Positions 21,342 through 30,351 are shown, counted from the stretch's first letter. The stretch is DNA of 31,079 bases from Candidatus Bathyarchaeota archaeon (GCA_005888755.1 VBBQ01000041.1:1-31079), one strand, 5' to 3'. Numbers and translations are program-made. Notes: generated from the letters alone by a model not told the origin.

Positions 21342-23663
21342 ATGTCAGAATCGGAAGACACTGACATTATTCCAGCGCCAAGCAGTATTGTGCGCGCACC
21401 TTCAGAAATCACTACAGTCGATTCAAGCCTAGCTAAGTCGGCCATCCCAAGCGCGGACAAACTTGCTAAGGTAACCTACTACAAGCTTGACCTGGACACT
21501 ATCCTGGATGGACTGATTCCTGATCCTCTTCCAGAGTCGAGTGGTAAGGACAATGCTATTCACCATTTGAACATCATAATCTTCGGAAAACCAAACACAG
21601 GGAAGTGCCTGACGGGTGATGATGTGGTGCCGACAACCACTGGTTCTATCGTGCGTGTCGGTAATCTTCACCCAGGACTCGAGGTGTTTTCAGTTGATGA
21701 GAACTTCAGGCTGGTCAAGGACAAAATAGTCGCTGTGGCATCCAACGGTGTAAGGGATGTTTTCAGAGTCAGACTCACAGATGGCCGTCAGATCAAGTTA
21801 ACCTCGAACCATCCGTTGCTGACGGCCTATGGCTGGAGGCAGTTGTCTGATCTTCACGAGGGTATGCCGGTTGCTGTTCCGAGATTTCTTCCAGTTCAGG
21901 GTAAGCACCTCAACCATGACGCTGCCAAGGTTCTAGGCTATCTCATCGCGGAGGCCGGTCTTACTGGCTACACTCCAAGGTTCACGAACGTGGATCAGAC
22001 GATTGTCGCTGACATGGGGAGGGCTTTGGCTCCGTTCGGCTTGCAACTGAGCGAGCCGTTCGAGCAAATCAACTATCGAGTGGTGCAGACTACGCCGGGC
22101 CAGCCGTTCAGAACAGATGATCCGCGTCATCAGTCGTATGGATACTACAAGCGATTCGCCGACGAGTTTGGTCTTCAGCGGGTTGACTCACGGGGAAAGA
22201 GAATCCCTCAATCAGTTTTGCGTGCAGACAACGAGTCTCTCGCAATCTTTCTGAGTGCTTTGTTCGCAGGAGACGGGTGGGTGGACGCAAGCGGTACCAT
22301 AGGCTATGGGACCATCTCTCCCGTTCTGGCGCATCAAGTTCAACACTGCCTTCTCAGATTCGGGATACTGAGCAGGCTTCGTAGGGGCGAGCGAGCTCTA
22401 GCATTAGACCGCAAGCACCGGACCGTCTCGTACGAGGTATGGGTCCCGTTAGAATATCGACAGAAATTCGAACAACACATCGCATTGCCTCAACGAAGGA
22501 TCTTGGACGGCGCGGACGCGGTGTTACGGCATGAGTCTCGGCAGGTCCGTAGATGGAGCCAGGATGACTTTCCGCTTCCAATCGCATATTTGAGATCAAG
22601 ACGCGATCGGCCCGGTGCCTGGTCTGGCGGAACATTTGCGAGTATGAAGGAAGCTCAGGAGTTCGCCAGGAAATACGAGCGTCCTTACGCCCTGAAAATC
22701 GCTGAGGGCGAATGTTTCTGGCCCCGAATCAAATCCATCGAATACATCGGCCCCGCTGAGACTCTTGATGTCCAAGTCGAAAAGACGGGAAACCTGGTCG
22801 TCAACGACATTTTTGTCCACAATACGACTCTGGCTGAGTCGCTTTCTCAAGCGTTAGCGCGTAGGTATGGTCAGGAGAATGTGAAGGCCCTTCGATCGAC
22901 TAGAGACCTTCCGGCATTGTTTGAGAACATGGACAATTTGTTCAAGCGGTTCCGTAAGCCTCCGAGGGCGGTGTTGTTGTTTGCGGACGATATGACGAAG
23001 GCGTTGAAGAAGCTCTCTGGGACTGTCGCTGTGAAAGACTCGAATGGACAGTTGCAGAAGATGAGGAAGATCGACTACTGGCTGGACAAATGGTACGATA
23101 TCAGGGGTGAGCTCTTCAAGCGCGGCATGCGACATGGTCTGGTAATAATGGTCGCCGCCCTCCACCGGTTCTATGGGGGAGATATCGACTTACGAGCTGA
23201 CGCAGACCTGCTGTTGGTCAGGAGCACGGGGACGCCTGGGACGTTTGATGCGAACAAGGTCGAGCGTATGCTTGGCCCAGTCGTCTACTACGCCATGCGC
23301 CAGCACGAAGTTGACGCTCTACGAGACAGGAAAGAACTCGCATGGACGGCATACGTAGCAAAAACAGGCTCAGGAGTCTTCCGCGTACCACGACCACCAG
23401 TCTCAAAGAAATGGATCATGCGAAACGTGGGACCTAGAGAGACGTCCGAGGAAACCGCTGTCGAACTGGTCGAGCCGATCAAGAAATCAGACCTAAACGG
23501 GCCTAGCAAAAAATCAGTAGCTGAAGAAAAACCAATAGTTCAGCTCAAACCACATCGAGGCAAATGGGGTCGGCGCTTTGTTATCGGCACTGGGGTCTTG
23601 GTGATACTTTACTTAGCTTGGGAGTACATTCTGCCCCTCCTCGCTCTTTGGGTCCATATCTAG
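21342..23663 (+). CDS. intein-containing, tail-anchored P-loop ATPase
   Basis: The 773-residue precursor is split by an intein at residues 89-494, leaving a 367-residue host protein. The host has a linker-like N-terminus, then NIIIFGKPNTGK joined after splicing to TTLAESLSQAL (Walker A). Walker B is at AVLLFADDM (precursor 543-551). The segment GLVIMVAALHRFYGGD may hold a sensor residue, and a charged C-terminal linker leads to one membrane helix (about 746-768) at the very end. It is probably a membrane-tethered NTPase with its catalytic domain in the cytoplasm. The outline recalls Zot-like or virus/plasmid DNA-packaging ATPases, but I cannot name the family. ATG 21342 is the only start after the upstream stop. 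Confidence 0.8.
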   Translation: MSESEDTDIIPAPSSIVRAPSEITTVDSSLAKSAIPSADKLAKVTYYKLDLDTILDGLIPDPLPESSGKDNAIHHLNIIIFGKPNTGKCLTGDDVVPTTTGSIVRVGNLHPGLEVFSVDENFRLVKDKIVAVASNGVRDVFRVRLTDGRQIKLTSNHPLLTAYGWRQLSDLHEGMPVAVPRFLPVQGKHLNHDAAKVLGYLIAEAGLTGYTPRFTNVDQTIVADMGRALAPFGLQLSEPFEQINYRVVQTTPGQPFRTDDPRHQSYGYYKRFADEFGLQRVDSRGKRIPQSVLRADNESLAIFLSALFAGDGWVDASGTIGYGTISPVLAHQVQHCLLRFGILSRLRRGERALALDRKHRTVSYEVWVPLEYRQKFEQHIALPQRRILDGADAVLRHESRQVRRWSQDDFPLPIAYLRSRRDRPGAWSGGTFASMKEAQEFARKYERPYALKIAEGECFWPRIKSIEYIGPAETLDVQVEKTGNLVVNDIFVHNTTLAESLSQALARRYGQENVKALRSTRDLPALFENMDNLFKRFRKPPRAVLLFADDMTKALKKLSGTVAVKDSNGQLQKMRKIDYWLDKWYDIRGELFKRGMRHGLVIMVAALHRFYGGDIDLRADADLLLVRSTGTPGTFDANKVERMLGPVVYYAMRQHEVDALRDRKELAWTAYVAKTGSGVFRVPRPPVSKKWIMRNVGPRETSEETAVELVEPIKKSDLNGPSKKSVAEEKPIVQLKPHRGKWGRRFVIGTGVLVILYLAWEYILPLLALWVHI
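21606..22823 (+). mobile_element. intein with LAGLIDADG homing endonuclease
   Basis: The 406-residue intein begins with Cys89 (CLTGDDVV, block A) and ends VHN (His493-Asn494), with Thr495 as the +1 extein residue. Block B is TSNHPLL (about 153-159) with the Thr and His needed for the N-S shift. Two LAGLIDADG helices are visible, LGYLIAEAG (about 197-205) and FLSALFAGDGW (about 302-312), with acidic residues Glu and Asp in the catalytic positions. The endonuclease may thus be active. The C-terminal block NLVVNDIFVHN is normal. Insertion lies between Lys and Thr of the Walker A motif, a well-known intein hotspot. Splicing is required to rebuild the nucleotide-binding loop. Confidence 0.92.
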
Positions 23664-23693
23664 TAGTCAACGGATCTTTGGATTCCGATAAGC

Positions 23694-23780
23694 TTACCTT
23701 ATTTCAATAAGGCCCCCACAGTTTCCACACTTCATCAGGTCGCTCTTGTTTCTAGCTCCACAGAACTTGCAGAATATCAT
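23694..23780 (-). CDS. 28-residue zinc-ribbon peptide
   Basis: A short frame from ATG 23780 encodes MIFCKFCGARNKSDLMKCGN followed by CGG and a short tail. The two CxxC knuckles are 12 residues apart, a zinc-ribbon like those that begin many archaeal membrane proteins. Here it ends at TAA after 28 residues. It lies 46 bases downstream of the broken DUF4386-like membrane gene, same strand. It may be a true microprotein or the remaining head of a longer gene. The frame is open upstream to 23912, but that part overlaps the membrane gene. Confidence 0.4.
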   Translation of the reverse strand: MIFCKFCGARNKSDLMKCGNCGGLIEIR

Positions 23781-23826
23781 TTGTGGAACTGTTCCGGCGG
23801 CAAGCGCAGCCTGAGGTCGAGAGTAC

Positions 23827-24534
23827 TTATCGTGCGTCCATGGTTGCAGTCTTGCGATCGGAACGGTAGAGGTACACCGAACTTGCCAAGACCCAAAGAA
23901 CGAGGAGCCCAAGGTATCCGAACCTCAAACCGGGAACGACGACTCCAAAGGCGATAAGGAGCAGACCAGCACACTCGACGGTGATGAATGCAAGTCCTAC
24001 GTATGTGAGCCAGTTCGGGAAGATCTTGCTCTTCCACATTGACCCGCTAAAAAGCCCGATGGAGAGGGGTGCACCGACAAATAGGGCAAAGAATGCCTCC
24101 CCCTCCGCTTCCAACACTTGCTCGGAGACGAGGGTTGCCGCCTTGTCAACCGCGGTCACGGTCTAGTTGTTGTAAATACCTGCTAGGGTGGCCCTCGCAT
24201 CCAACGCGATCAGGTTCACGACGACAGGGACGATAATCGCAATTATTGAAAAAACCACTGCAGCTGCGGTCAGGACACTGACTCTTCTCGGAAGAGCGGC
24301 ACGTAGTGAAAGGACGAAGAATACAGCGAAGATCCCGGAAAACGTACTCACCACCCCGAAGAGGATGGCCGCTCTACCGTCGTAGTTCGCGAGACTCTCT
24401 GCCGCGGTCTCGGCATGGTCAGGTATTAAGAATCTGGCGATGTATGAGACTGCAAAAAGCGCTCCGAATAGCGCCCCGAGCCTCGACACCTGATCCTTCT
24501 TCTGACGCGCTGTTGCTGTTGCTGTTTTCAACAT
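23827..24534 (-). pseudogene. six-TM DUF4386-like membrane protein gene broken by in-frame TAG
   Basis: From ATG 24534 (or TTG 24552) the frame encodes four membrane segments up to ATLAGIYNN, then TAG at 24165-24163. The same frame resumes with T-V-T-A-V-D-K-A and two more membrane segments (FFALFVGAPLSIGLF; LLLIAFGVVVPGL), plus FGYLGLLVLWVLASSVYLY, ending at TGA or similar by 23827. Together this is about 235 residues with the helix order and EGEAFFALFVGAPLSIGL phrase of DUF4386-type proteins. The stop falls in an external loop. A GTG at 24159 two codons after the stop could restart translation, so a split two-polypeptide protein is an alternative to a dead gene. Confidence 0.55.
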
Positions 24535-24552
24535 ACTCTGACCCGCTGCCAA

Positions 24553-25121
24553 GCAGAAGGTCCTTCGCCTGCTTGACCTTGGGGTCAGGCGAGGACGTTG
24601 CGCACGGTAAATATGACTTGTTGTTTTCTAACATTTCTTGTGTGCCAACTTGAGTTAAATCTGATAGGTTTTGCTAGCTAGTCCTTAAGCTAGTTGGCGA
24701 TTCTTCCAGCTTATGTCTTAAACGTTCAATTCCCTTTCTATTCTCAACTTGAAGATCCTTGTCTTTCTACAAGGAACCGTCCTGATCGAGAGTAGAATTC
24801 TTGGAGAGACGAGAGAGGACAATTGCCATGGCGACGGAAGAAGGAATACTTTCGTCTATGGGAGAGCGTGTTGACGCCGACCCGCTGATTCGGAATCCCA
24901 CAAAGAATTCTGTCAGAAAGGACAGCTTGCCCTGCCACAGCCGCACCAGTGGGTCCGAGATGAATCCGGGCTCTGCCAACTACCGGTCCACCTCGTTGTT
25001 GTGGATGCACTCGATAACCTGATTTTTACCACGAACCTAGATATGCCTGTTAGCCCGAAAAGTTCACGCTTCGGTTGTGTATCCCGGTTTAGGATAGTTG
25101 CATAATACCTTCCAACTCGGG
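24553..25121. other. 569-base region without a confident gene
   Basis: No gene is supported here. Both strands hold 70-88 codon frames at 24744-25022, and neither has a ribosome site or recognisable domain. GCTAGT occurs twice 12 bases apart near 24677-24694. A minus-strand TATA-like CATATTTACC near 24608-24617 fits the promoter of the broken membrane gene. The right end is the 3' side of the glutamate synthase operon. Confidence 0.45.
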
Positions 25122-27695
25122 CTAGGCTAGTTCTTGCAGTGTTATGGGTTCGATTTTTCGATAAATCTGGCGTGGGTCCAACGACCGTTCTTGGACGGTC
25201 AAGAGATCCTTCTTTACCGATATTCCGAACAGCTTCTCGTTTTCTTCTAGGAAGGGTCGAATCAGTTCCCAATCCTTCATTGTGAAGTCCGCGAGTCGTC
25301 CTCCGTTCAGCTGTTCGCTCGAAACCTTTCGGTATGGATCTCGGATGAATATCGCTCCGCCAGAGGCTAGAGAGAATAGGTTGCTTCCTGGATACGGGTA
25401 TTCGTGTTCCACGAATCGTCCGTCAAACGAGGGTCTCAGCCCGTTCACAACAACGAACCCGCCGCCATTGTAAGGATCTCCGGCCATGAATGATTCCGCA
25501 AGGTAGTCAAGGCATGTTCCGTTGATCACGACTCTTGGTCTGCCTACTGCGTTGATTAGTGGGCGCCCCGCCGCGTTGCCAAGAACGAAGACGTCGCCCC
25601 CCTTCGCCGCATACATGAATGCCTGGCCAACGTCACCGTGAACCACTAGTTTTCCATACTTGAGAATCTGCGCGGCCTGGTCCTGGGCAGCACCATGAAC
25701 CGTGATCTCACAACCATCAATACCAGACGCGACGTAATCTCCAACATCTCCGTAACAGTCGATCTTCAAATCGTTCGTTCGTGCGCCGAGCCCGCTCCCA
25801 ATGAATCGGTGGCCGCGTAGGTTGTAGAGTAGAATATTCTTCCAGCCTTCTCTATATGCATCGACTACGAACCTCGCAGTGCTTTCTTGTCCCTCAGCCG
25901 GAAACTCTAGAGCATCAACAACTAGCACCTGCTCGTCAAACCCTGGATGGATTAATCGAGATCGATTCTTCCAATCCAGCCGAGTGTACAAGTCGTAATT
26001 TGACAATGAAATAGAAGAGAAGACGTCGTTCAGTGCTTCGTGGTATAGTTGTAGTAGTGAGCTTCGTTTCTTTCTTCCAGTATCGTAGATTCTGTCGTAT
26101 AGTAGTGAGAGTGATTTTATCGCGAATTGTCGGGACTCTTGTCCCTTCATAGCCAGCCGTTTCAGTTCCTCCAGAATCTCTCCCACATACTGGAAGCCAG
26201 CATCCCTCAACGCGGGACGAACATACTCATAGAATCCCCACGGGTCCCGCGCACCGGGACCCCTCTGCAACTGTATCGCAATACTCGCGTTCAACGAGAC
26301 ACTAGAACCCACCTGAGGCAACCAGTCCTGCGCCGGAAGTTCTATCGATTTTCCAAACTTGTCAGCACACTCCAACACCTTCCCACTCTCCCCATCCTTC
26401 ACAGTAAAGAGAAACGCTCCACCATCTGTGAAGCTTCCACCCCTCGCATTCCAGTAAGTATCCGCAAATCTACTTGGTATTTTCTGATCTTCCTGCAACT
26501 TTCCTAGCACAGCATTGATCGCCTGTCTCTCTGAGGCGATAATCCCGATCTTGACCGGCCCTTCTTGAAGAGCAAACACCTGCGGCCTCAGCATCGACGT
26601 GTCCGTAATCCCTAGCAACTGCCAAGCGTTCTTCTCCACGTCATTCCTAGCGACAATGAAGAACCACGGACCGTCAGGGGACCCATGAATATGCGTCGAC
26701 TGTATCAGTCGATAGATCCTCTTCTTCTCCACCGACAACATCTCAAAATCTCTTTCAGTTGTCGGTGCCAGAGCTTCGATCAGATACTCCAGTGGGTATT
26801 TGTAGACGCGGCTGAGAAGGTCGAATAGTAACACAGAGACCTCCGTATCAGTCAAGAATAACGGGTGAATGTTTCGCTGGGCCAAGTACTCCATTATCGA
26901 ATGATAATTCGCAAAATCACCATTGTGCACCAACGCCTCATGCAAACCTACGAACGGATGCGCACCACCTGGATGCCAGACCCGTCCCTTCGTCGGATAC
27001 CGATGATGACCAATCCAAACATGCGCCTTGAAATCCTCTAACCGGTAATACCGTACAACGTCATCCCCAAAACCCACCAGCTTCAAAACAATCATGTTTT
27101 TCCCATGGCTGACGACGAAGGCCTTCTTCTCGCCCAGCGACGAGTAATACTGCTGATTCAGTCGGTAAGAGTTCTGGTAGAGAAATTCATCTTCTACTTC
27201 GTTTTCCTCGAGTCCTTCTAGACCGTTCTTACGAGCAAAATCAGCAAGAACGTCCCTCTTGACCCGGACAGAGTACCGATAAACCTCAGGTGGTTCGACC
27301 TCCAGACCTGGAATCGAACGATAATCATCAACAGCGTTCACCCTCGCCTCATAGTCGACCACAAAGAAAGGCCGGACATGTTCGTCTTCAACCTGTTTCC
27401 TGACCGATTTATTGAGATAGGCAACCTGTAGGATGTAATCCTCTTTCAGAATCTTCTCAGAGACCCCCAGCTGTTCGGGTACCAATCCGACAGCCGCAAT
27501 CCCTCCACCCTTCCCGTTTCCCCTGTTCCGCATCTGGACAAGAGACTGGAGCAGATATTTTCCTTCAAGTGGGACGTTGCATGCGAGACCGACGACTCCG
27601 CATCCTCCTTCTGCTTCTTGCTTACCCATTTCCACCTTGTCTACATGTAGAGATTTTCTCGAATCAATAATCGGTTGTCCAGACAATTCTCTCAC
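25122..27695 (-). CDS. glutamate synthase: fused glutaminase and GXGXG subunit
   Basis: The 857-residue protein joins domain 1 and domain 3 of glutamate synthase without the FMN domain between them. The N-terminal class II amidotransferase has nucleophile Cys32 (GGCGVVGLACN), a GHHRYPTKGRVWHPGGAHPF segment, HNGDFANY and a TDTEV motif. It releases ammonia from glutamine. Cys32 must become N-terminal by cleaving a propeptide of 31 residues, or nine if ATG 27629 is the start. A helical stretch (about 490-580) leads to the GXGXG beta-helix (about 620-760; GDVGDYVASGIDGCEITVHG and repeats). The GTG start overlaps the TGA of the preceding gltS-like gene as GTGA. It is the last gene of a three-gene operon. 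Confidence 0.9.
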   Translation of the reverse strand: MRELSGQPIIDSRKSLHVDKVEMGKQEAEGGCGVVGLACNVPLEGKYLLQSLVQMRNRGNGKGGGIAAVGLVPEQLGVSEKILKEDYILQVAYLNKSVRKQVEDEHVRPFFVVDYEARVNAVDDYRSIPGLEVEPPEVYRYSVRVKRDVLADFARKNGLEGLEENEVEDEFLYQNSYRLNQQYYSSLGEKKAFVVSHGKNMIVLKLVGFGDDVVRYYRLEDFKAHVWIGHHRYPTKGRVWHPGGAHPFVGLHEALVHNGDFANYHSIMEYLAQRNIHPLFLTDTEVSVLLFDLLSRVYKYPLEYLIEALAPTTERDFEMLSVEKKRIYRLIQSTHIHGSPDGPWFFIVARNDVEKNAWQLLGITDTSMLRPQVFALQEGPVKIGIIASERQAINAVLGKLQEDQKIPSRFADTYWNARGGSFTDGGAFLFTVKDGESGKVLECADKFGKSIELPAQDWLPQVGSSVSLNASIAIQLQRGPGARDPWGFYEYVRPALRDAGFQYVGEILEELKRLAMKGQESRQFAIKSLSLLYDRIYDTGRKKRSSLLQLYHEALNDVFSSISLSNYDLYTRLDWKNRSRLIHPGFDEQVLVVDALEFPAEGQESTARFVVDAYREGWKNILLYNLRGHRFIGSGLGARTNDLKIDCYGDVGDYVASGIDGCEITVHGAAQDQAAQILKYGKLVVHGDVGQAFMYAAKGGDVFVLGNAAGRPLINAVGRPRVVINGTCLDYLAESFMAGDPYNGGGFVVVNGLRPSFDGRFVEHEYPYPGSNLFSLASGGAIFIRDPYRKVSSEQLNGGRLADFTMKDWELIRPFLEENEKLFGISVKKDLLTVQERSLDPRQIYRKIEPITLQELA

Positions 27696-28972
27696 TTGTA
27701 CCTCACCAGCAGATCCCGTCTTCCCCGCAGATCGCGAACACTCTCCAGCCCGAACCCAGCAAGTATCGATCTCAACCGCTTCGACCAGGCAGTGAACAGA
27801 TTGACAATCCTAGTCTCGCCCCACTCAGGATCGATAAACCGTGATAATTCCGGATCCGTCGTAGTAATTCCGACCTGGCATCCACGTCCCCTCTCACAGT
27901 TCCCACAATGAGTACAACCAACAGCTACCGCCTCCGCGGTCGCAACCACACAACCATCAGCACCTAGCGCAATCGCTTTCGCGATATCATCGGCTGTCCT
28001 TATGCCACCGCTAGCTATCAAGACAACGTCGTCCCGGACCCCTTCCGATACTAGATAATCGTGGACCTTTGGGATCGCATACTCAATCGGCATTGCAATG
28101 TTCTTCTTCGCAATCTCCGGTGCCGCTCCCGTTCCCCCATAGCCACCGTCGATATGGATGATGTTGGCTCCAGCATAGTAGCTTCCAATCGCCACCATAT
28201 CCACATCCGTCGGCGTGGACACTTTCACCGAGACCAATGCACGTGGATTCACGGTCTTGATCCAGTCAACATGCTTCTTGTGATCCTCCACCGAATACAC
28301 ACTATGAAACGGAAAAGGCGAGTAAAGACTAGTAAACATCGAAGACTCCCGCATCTTGGCAACCTCCGACGTCACCTTATCGGCTAACAAATGCCCGCCG
28401 AGACCCGGCTTCGCGCCCTGCGCGTACTTGAACTCGACAATCGGCGCGTACTGTATCGTCTCCTCTCTGACCCCGAACATACCCGTCGCCACCTGCGTAA
28501 TCACATGATCCCGATACGGAACAATCTCGTCAGGATAACCACCCTCACCAGTAGACATGAAAGTGTCCAGCCTCTTCGCAGCCCTCGCCCGCGCAAGCAT
28601 GAAGTTGAGAGAGATCGAACCAAAAGACATACCACCACCATAGATCGGCAACGGAATCGTGATCTTCTTGCCATCTTCTCTCTTGTTCAACGGGATCGAA
28701 AGATCCACACTCTCCTGATCGATCCTCGCAAAGCCATTGTTCTTCCATCCCAGAACATCAAAACCACCCCCAGAATTCCCAGTCCTGTACTCTAGACCAT
28801 TTTTCGGCAGATCCCCCGTCAACGCCATCTCATAAGTCGCCAGTATCAGTTCCGCGGTCCAGCGCTTGTTCCCCAGCCCCTCCGGCAGACCATGACGGAG
28901 ACTAGGAAGGACCTCTATCCCGTGATGGATTCTTTCCGAGTGTTTTTCGACAATTAGTTCTAGGTTGCCCAT
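27692..28972 (-). CDS. gltB: glutamate synthase FMN/Fe-S (GltS domain) subunit
   Basis: This 426-residue protein is the alpha/beta-barrel synthase domain that converts 2-oxoglutarate and ammonia to glutamate on FMN. Family phrases include YGGGMSFGSIS, VEFKYAQGAKPGLGGHL, PFPFHSVYSVEDH, HIDGGYGGTGAAP and LIASGGIRTADDIAKAIALGAD. The Fe-S cluster loop CTHCGNC-ERGRG-C (Cys353, 356, 359, 365) is intact, so the canonical cluster can form. It works with the fused glutaminase/GXGXG protein encoded immediately downstream. Its ATG at 28972 lies 13 bases inside the end of the upstream paralogue. Bacterial GltB has these domains in one chain; archaea often split them. Confidence 0.93.
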   Translation of the reverse strand: MGNLELIVEKHSERIHHGIEVLPSLRHGLPEGLGNKRWTAELILATYEMALTGDLPKNGLEYRTGNSGGGFDVLGWKNNGFARIDQESVDLSIPLNKREDGKKITIPLPIYGGGMSFGSISLNFMLARARAAKRLDTFMSTGEGGYPDEIVPYRDHVITQVATGMFGVREETIQYAPIVEFKYAQGAKPGLGGHLLADKVTSEVAKMRESSMFTSLYSPFPFHSVYSVEDHKKHVDWIKTVNPRALVSVKVSTPTDVDMVAIGSYYAGANIIHIDGGYGGTGAAPEIAKKNIAMPIEYAIPKVHDYLVSEGVRDDVVLIASGGIRTADDIAKAIALGADGCVVATAEAVAVGCTHCGNCERGRGCQVGITTTDPELSRFIDPEWGETRIVNLFTAWSKRLRSILAGFGLESVRDLRGRRDLLVRYK

Positions 28973-30351
28973 GCTATCCCCTTGAACGACTGCTCCCGTA
29001 GCTCCGCGTCCATCATTGATCTTCCGATATCTCCGCGCAACCGTCTGACGTCCCGCATGCCCATAGCGCTGAGAATCTCGATCAATTGATCATGCCAAAC
29101 GCCGAAGAGGTTCACAAGGCGTTGCGCCCCCCACTCGGGATCGATTTTTCTCGGTTTCATCTGACAGTTTGCCCTGTCTCGGGTTTCCCCTCGGAATTCT
29201 GATTGCAAAGCCACCAGTATGGTTGTATCGATACCGACTAGATCCGCGCCACAGATGATCGCCTTCGGAACGTGCTCCGCAAGGGTTATTCCACCGCTCG
29301 CGATGATCGTGACTTGGTCCCGGAGACCTTCTTTCACCAGTTGCTGGTGGACTTCTTTCAGTGATGCTGAGATATGCTTCGGTTCCTTAGAGTAATCCTG
29401 ACCGTGATAGTCCCCGTACAAGTGCAATCCATGCACTCCCTGGCGTGTCAGTTTGCACGCAACCATTCCAGCGTCCTCCCGGAGGGGTACTCTTGCTATA
29501 ACTATCGAGGATGGAAGCGCGCCTGCCAGCTTCTCGAACAAATCCGACTTCTCAGCATCATACTCCACTATAGCCGAAGGCCTTTCTACTAGCTCCTGAA
29601 TGCTCTCCTCGTCACCAACTGGGATGAGACTCGCTGGGCCGAAATCGAAAGGTGTTCTCTGTCGAGAGACATAGAATGTCCCAAGCTTCTCTGCCGCAAT
29701 TCCAACAGCCGCTCGAACATCCCCACTTCCCGCAGGTAGCTTGTCGAAGATTATCGGGACAGGAATCGTTATTGTAGGAGAAGACCGGTCGATCTTGGAA
29801 AAGTCGACACTAGTCGGTTTTCTTCCAACATCAACACTGGTCGAGATGTACTCCCGCCCGTAAACACCATCCCTAGTAGGACGGACGATCTCTGACATGT
29901 CAGTCCAGATACCATCAAAGCCCTCCCCACCAAACGCGCCCTTGTACCCCATTCCCTTGACCGGGATCTTTCCGGTTGACGCCTCATTCCATATCGTGAA
30001 CACCGCCTCAGGGGTCCAGAACGAATCGCCCAGCCTCTTGTAACTGTCAGAATGTTTCACCGTCATAATGTGCGGATACTCCTGAACACACCTCATGCAC
30101 CCGACACACTTGTGCTTCAACGGCTTGAACCCGCCAAACCGTCCACCGAAAACCCCGTAGATGCAAGGTCGGCTGAGAACAACTTCCTTGTTGAGCTTGA
30201 ACTGGAAAGCCTCACGCACCAACATCGCAGCAAGCCGCACCTTACGCGCGCTCACGTCAAACTTGTTCGGAATCTGATAGACATGCGGAGTCGGTTTCGT
30301 CTCTATCCTGAAACGCTCGTACTTCGAGGGCTTCACGGTTTCTGGGTCCAA
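28960..30351 (-). CDS. divergent GltS-like paralogue with ferredoxin-like Cys motif
   Basis: The product (about 463 residues) is a second, divergent GltS-type FMN barrel: GGEGFDGIWTDMSEIVRPTR, TITIPVPIIFDKLP, then IIASGGITLAEHVPKAIICGADLVGIDT and a C-terminal DPEWGAQRLVNLFGVW shared with the canonical subunit. The canonical Cys-rich cluster loop is missing; a single Cys (ANCQM) remains. Instead, near residue 84 (numbered from TTG 30357) it has CVGCMRCVQEYP, a ferredoxin-type motif whose fourth Cys is Tyr; Cys65 (RPCIYG) might replace it. TTG 30351 is preferred since GTGAGG lies seven bases upstream; TTG 30357 is possible. It may receive electrons from ferredoxin or act as a structural partner, since no GltD is present. 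It is the first gene of the operon. Confidence 0.8.
   Translation of the reverse strand: MDPETVKPSKYERFRIETKPTPHVYQIPNKFDVSARKVRLAAMLVREAFQFKLNKEVVLSRPCIYGVFGGRFGGFKPLKHKCVGCMRCVQEYPHIMTVKHSDSYKRLGDSFWTPEAVFTIWNEASTGKIPVKGMGYKGAFGGEGFDGIWTDMSEIVRPTRDGVYGREYISTSVDVGRKPTSVDFSKIDRSSPTITIPVPIIFDKLPAGSGDVRAAVGIAAEKLGTFYVSRQRTPFDFGPASLIPVGDEESIQELVERPSAIVEYDAEKSDLFEKLAGALPSSIVIARVPLREDAGMVACKLTRQGVHGLHLYGDYHGQDYSKEPKHISASLKEVHQQLVKEGLRDQVTIIASGGITLAEHVPKAIICGADLVGIDTTILVALQSEFRGETRDRANCQMKPRKIDPEWGAQRLVNLFGVWHDQLIEILSAMGMRDVRRLRGDIGRSMMDAELREQSFKGIAWAT

Noticed and set aside
24744-25022. Overlapping 70-88 codon frames on both strands
   Set aside because: Both strands look equally protein-like and neither has start signals or a domain. 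Left as unassigned.
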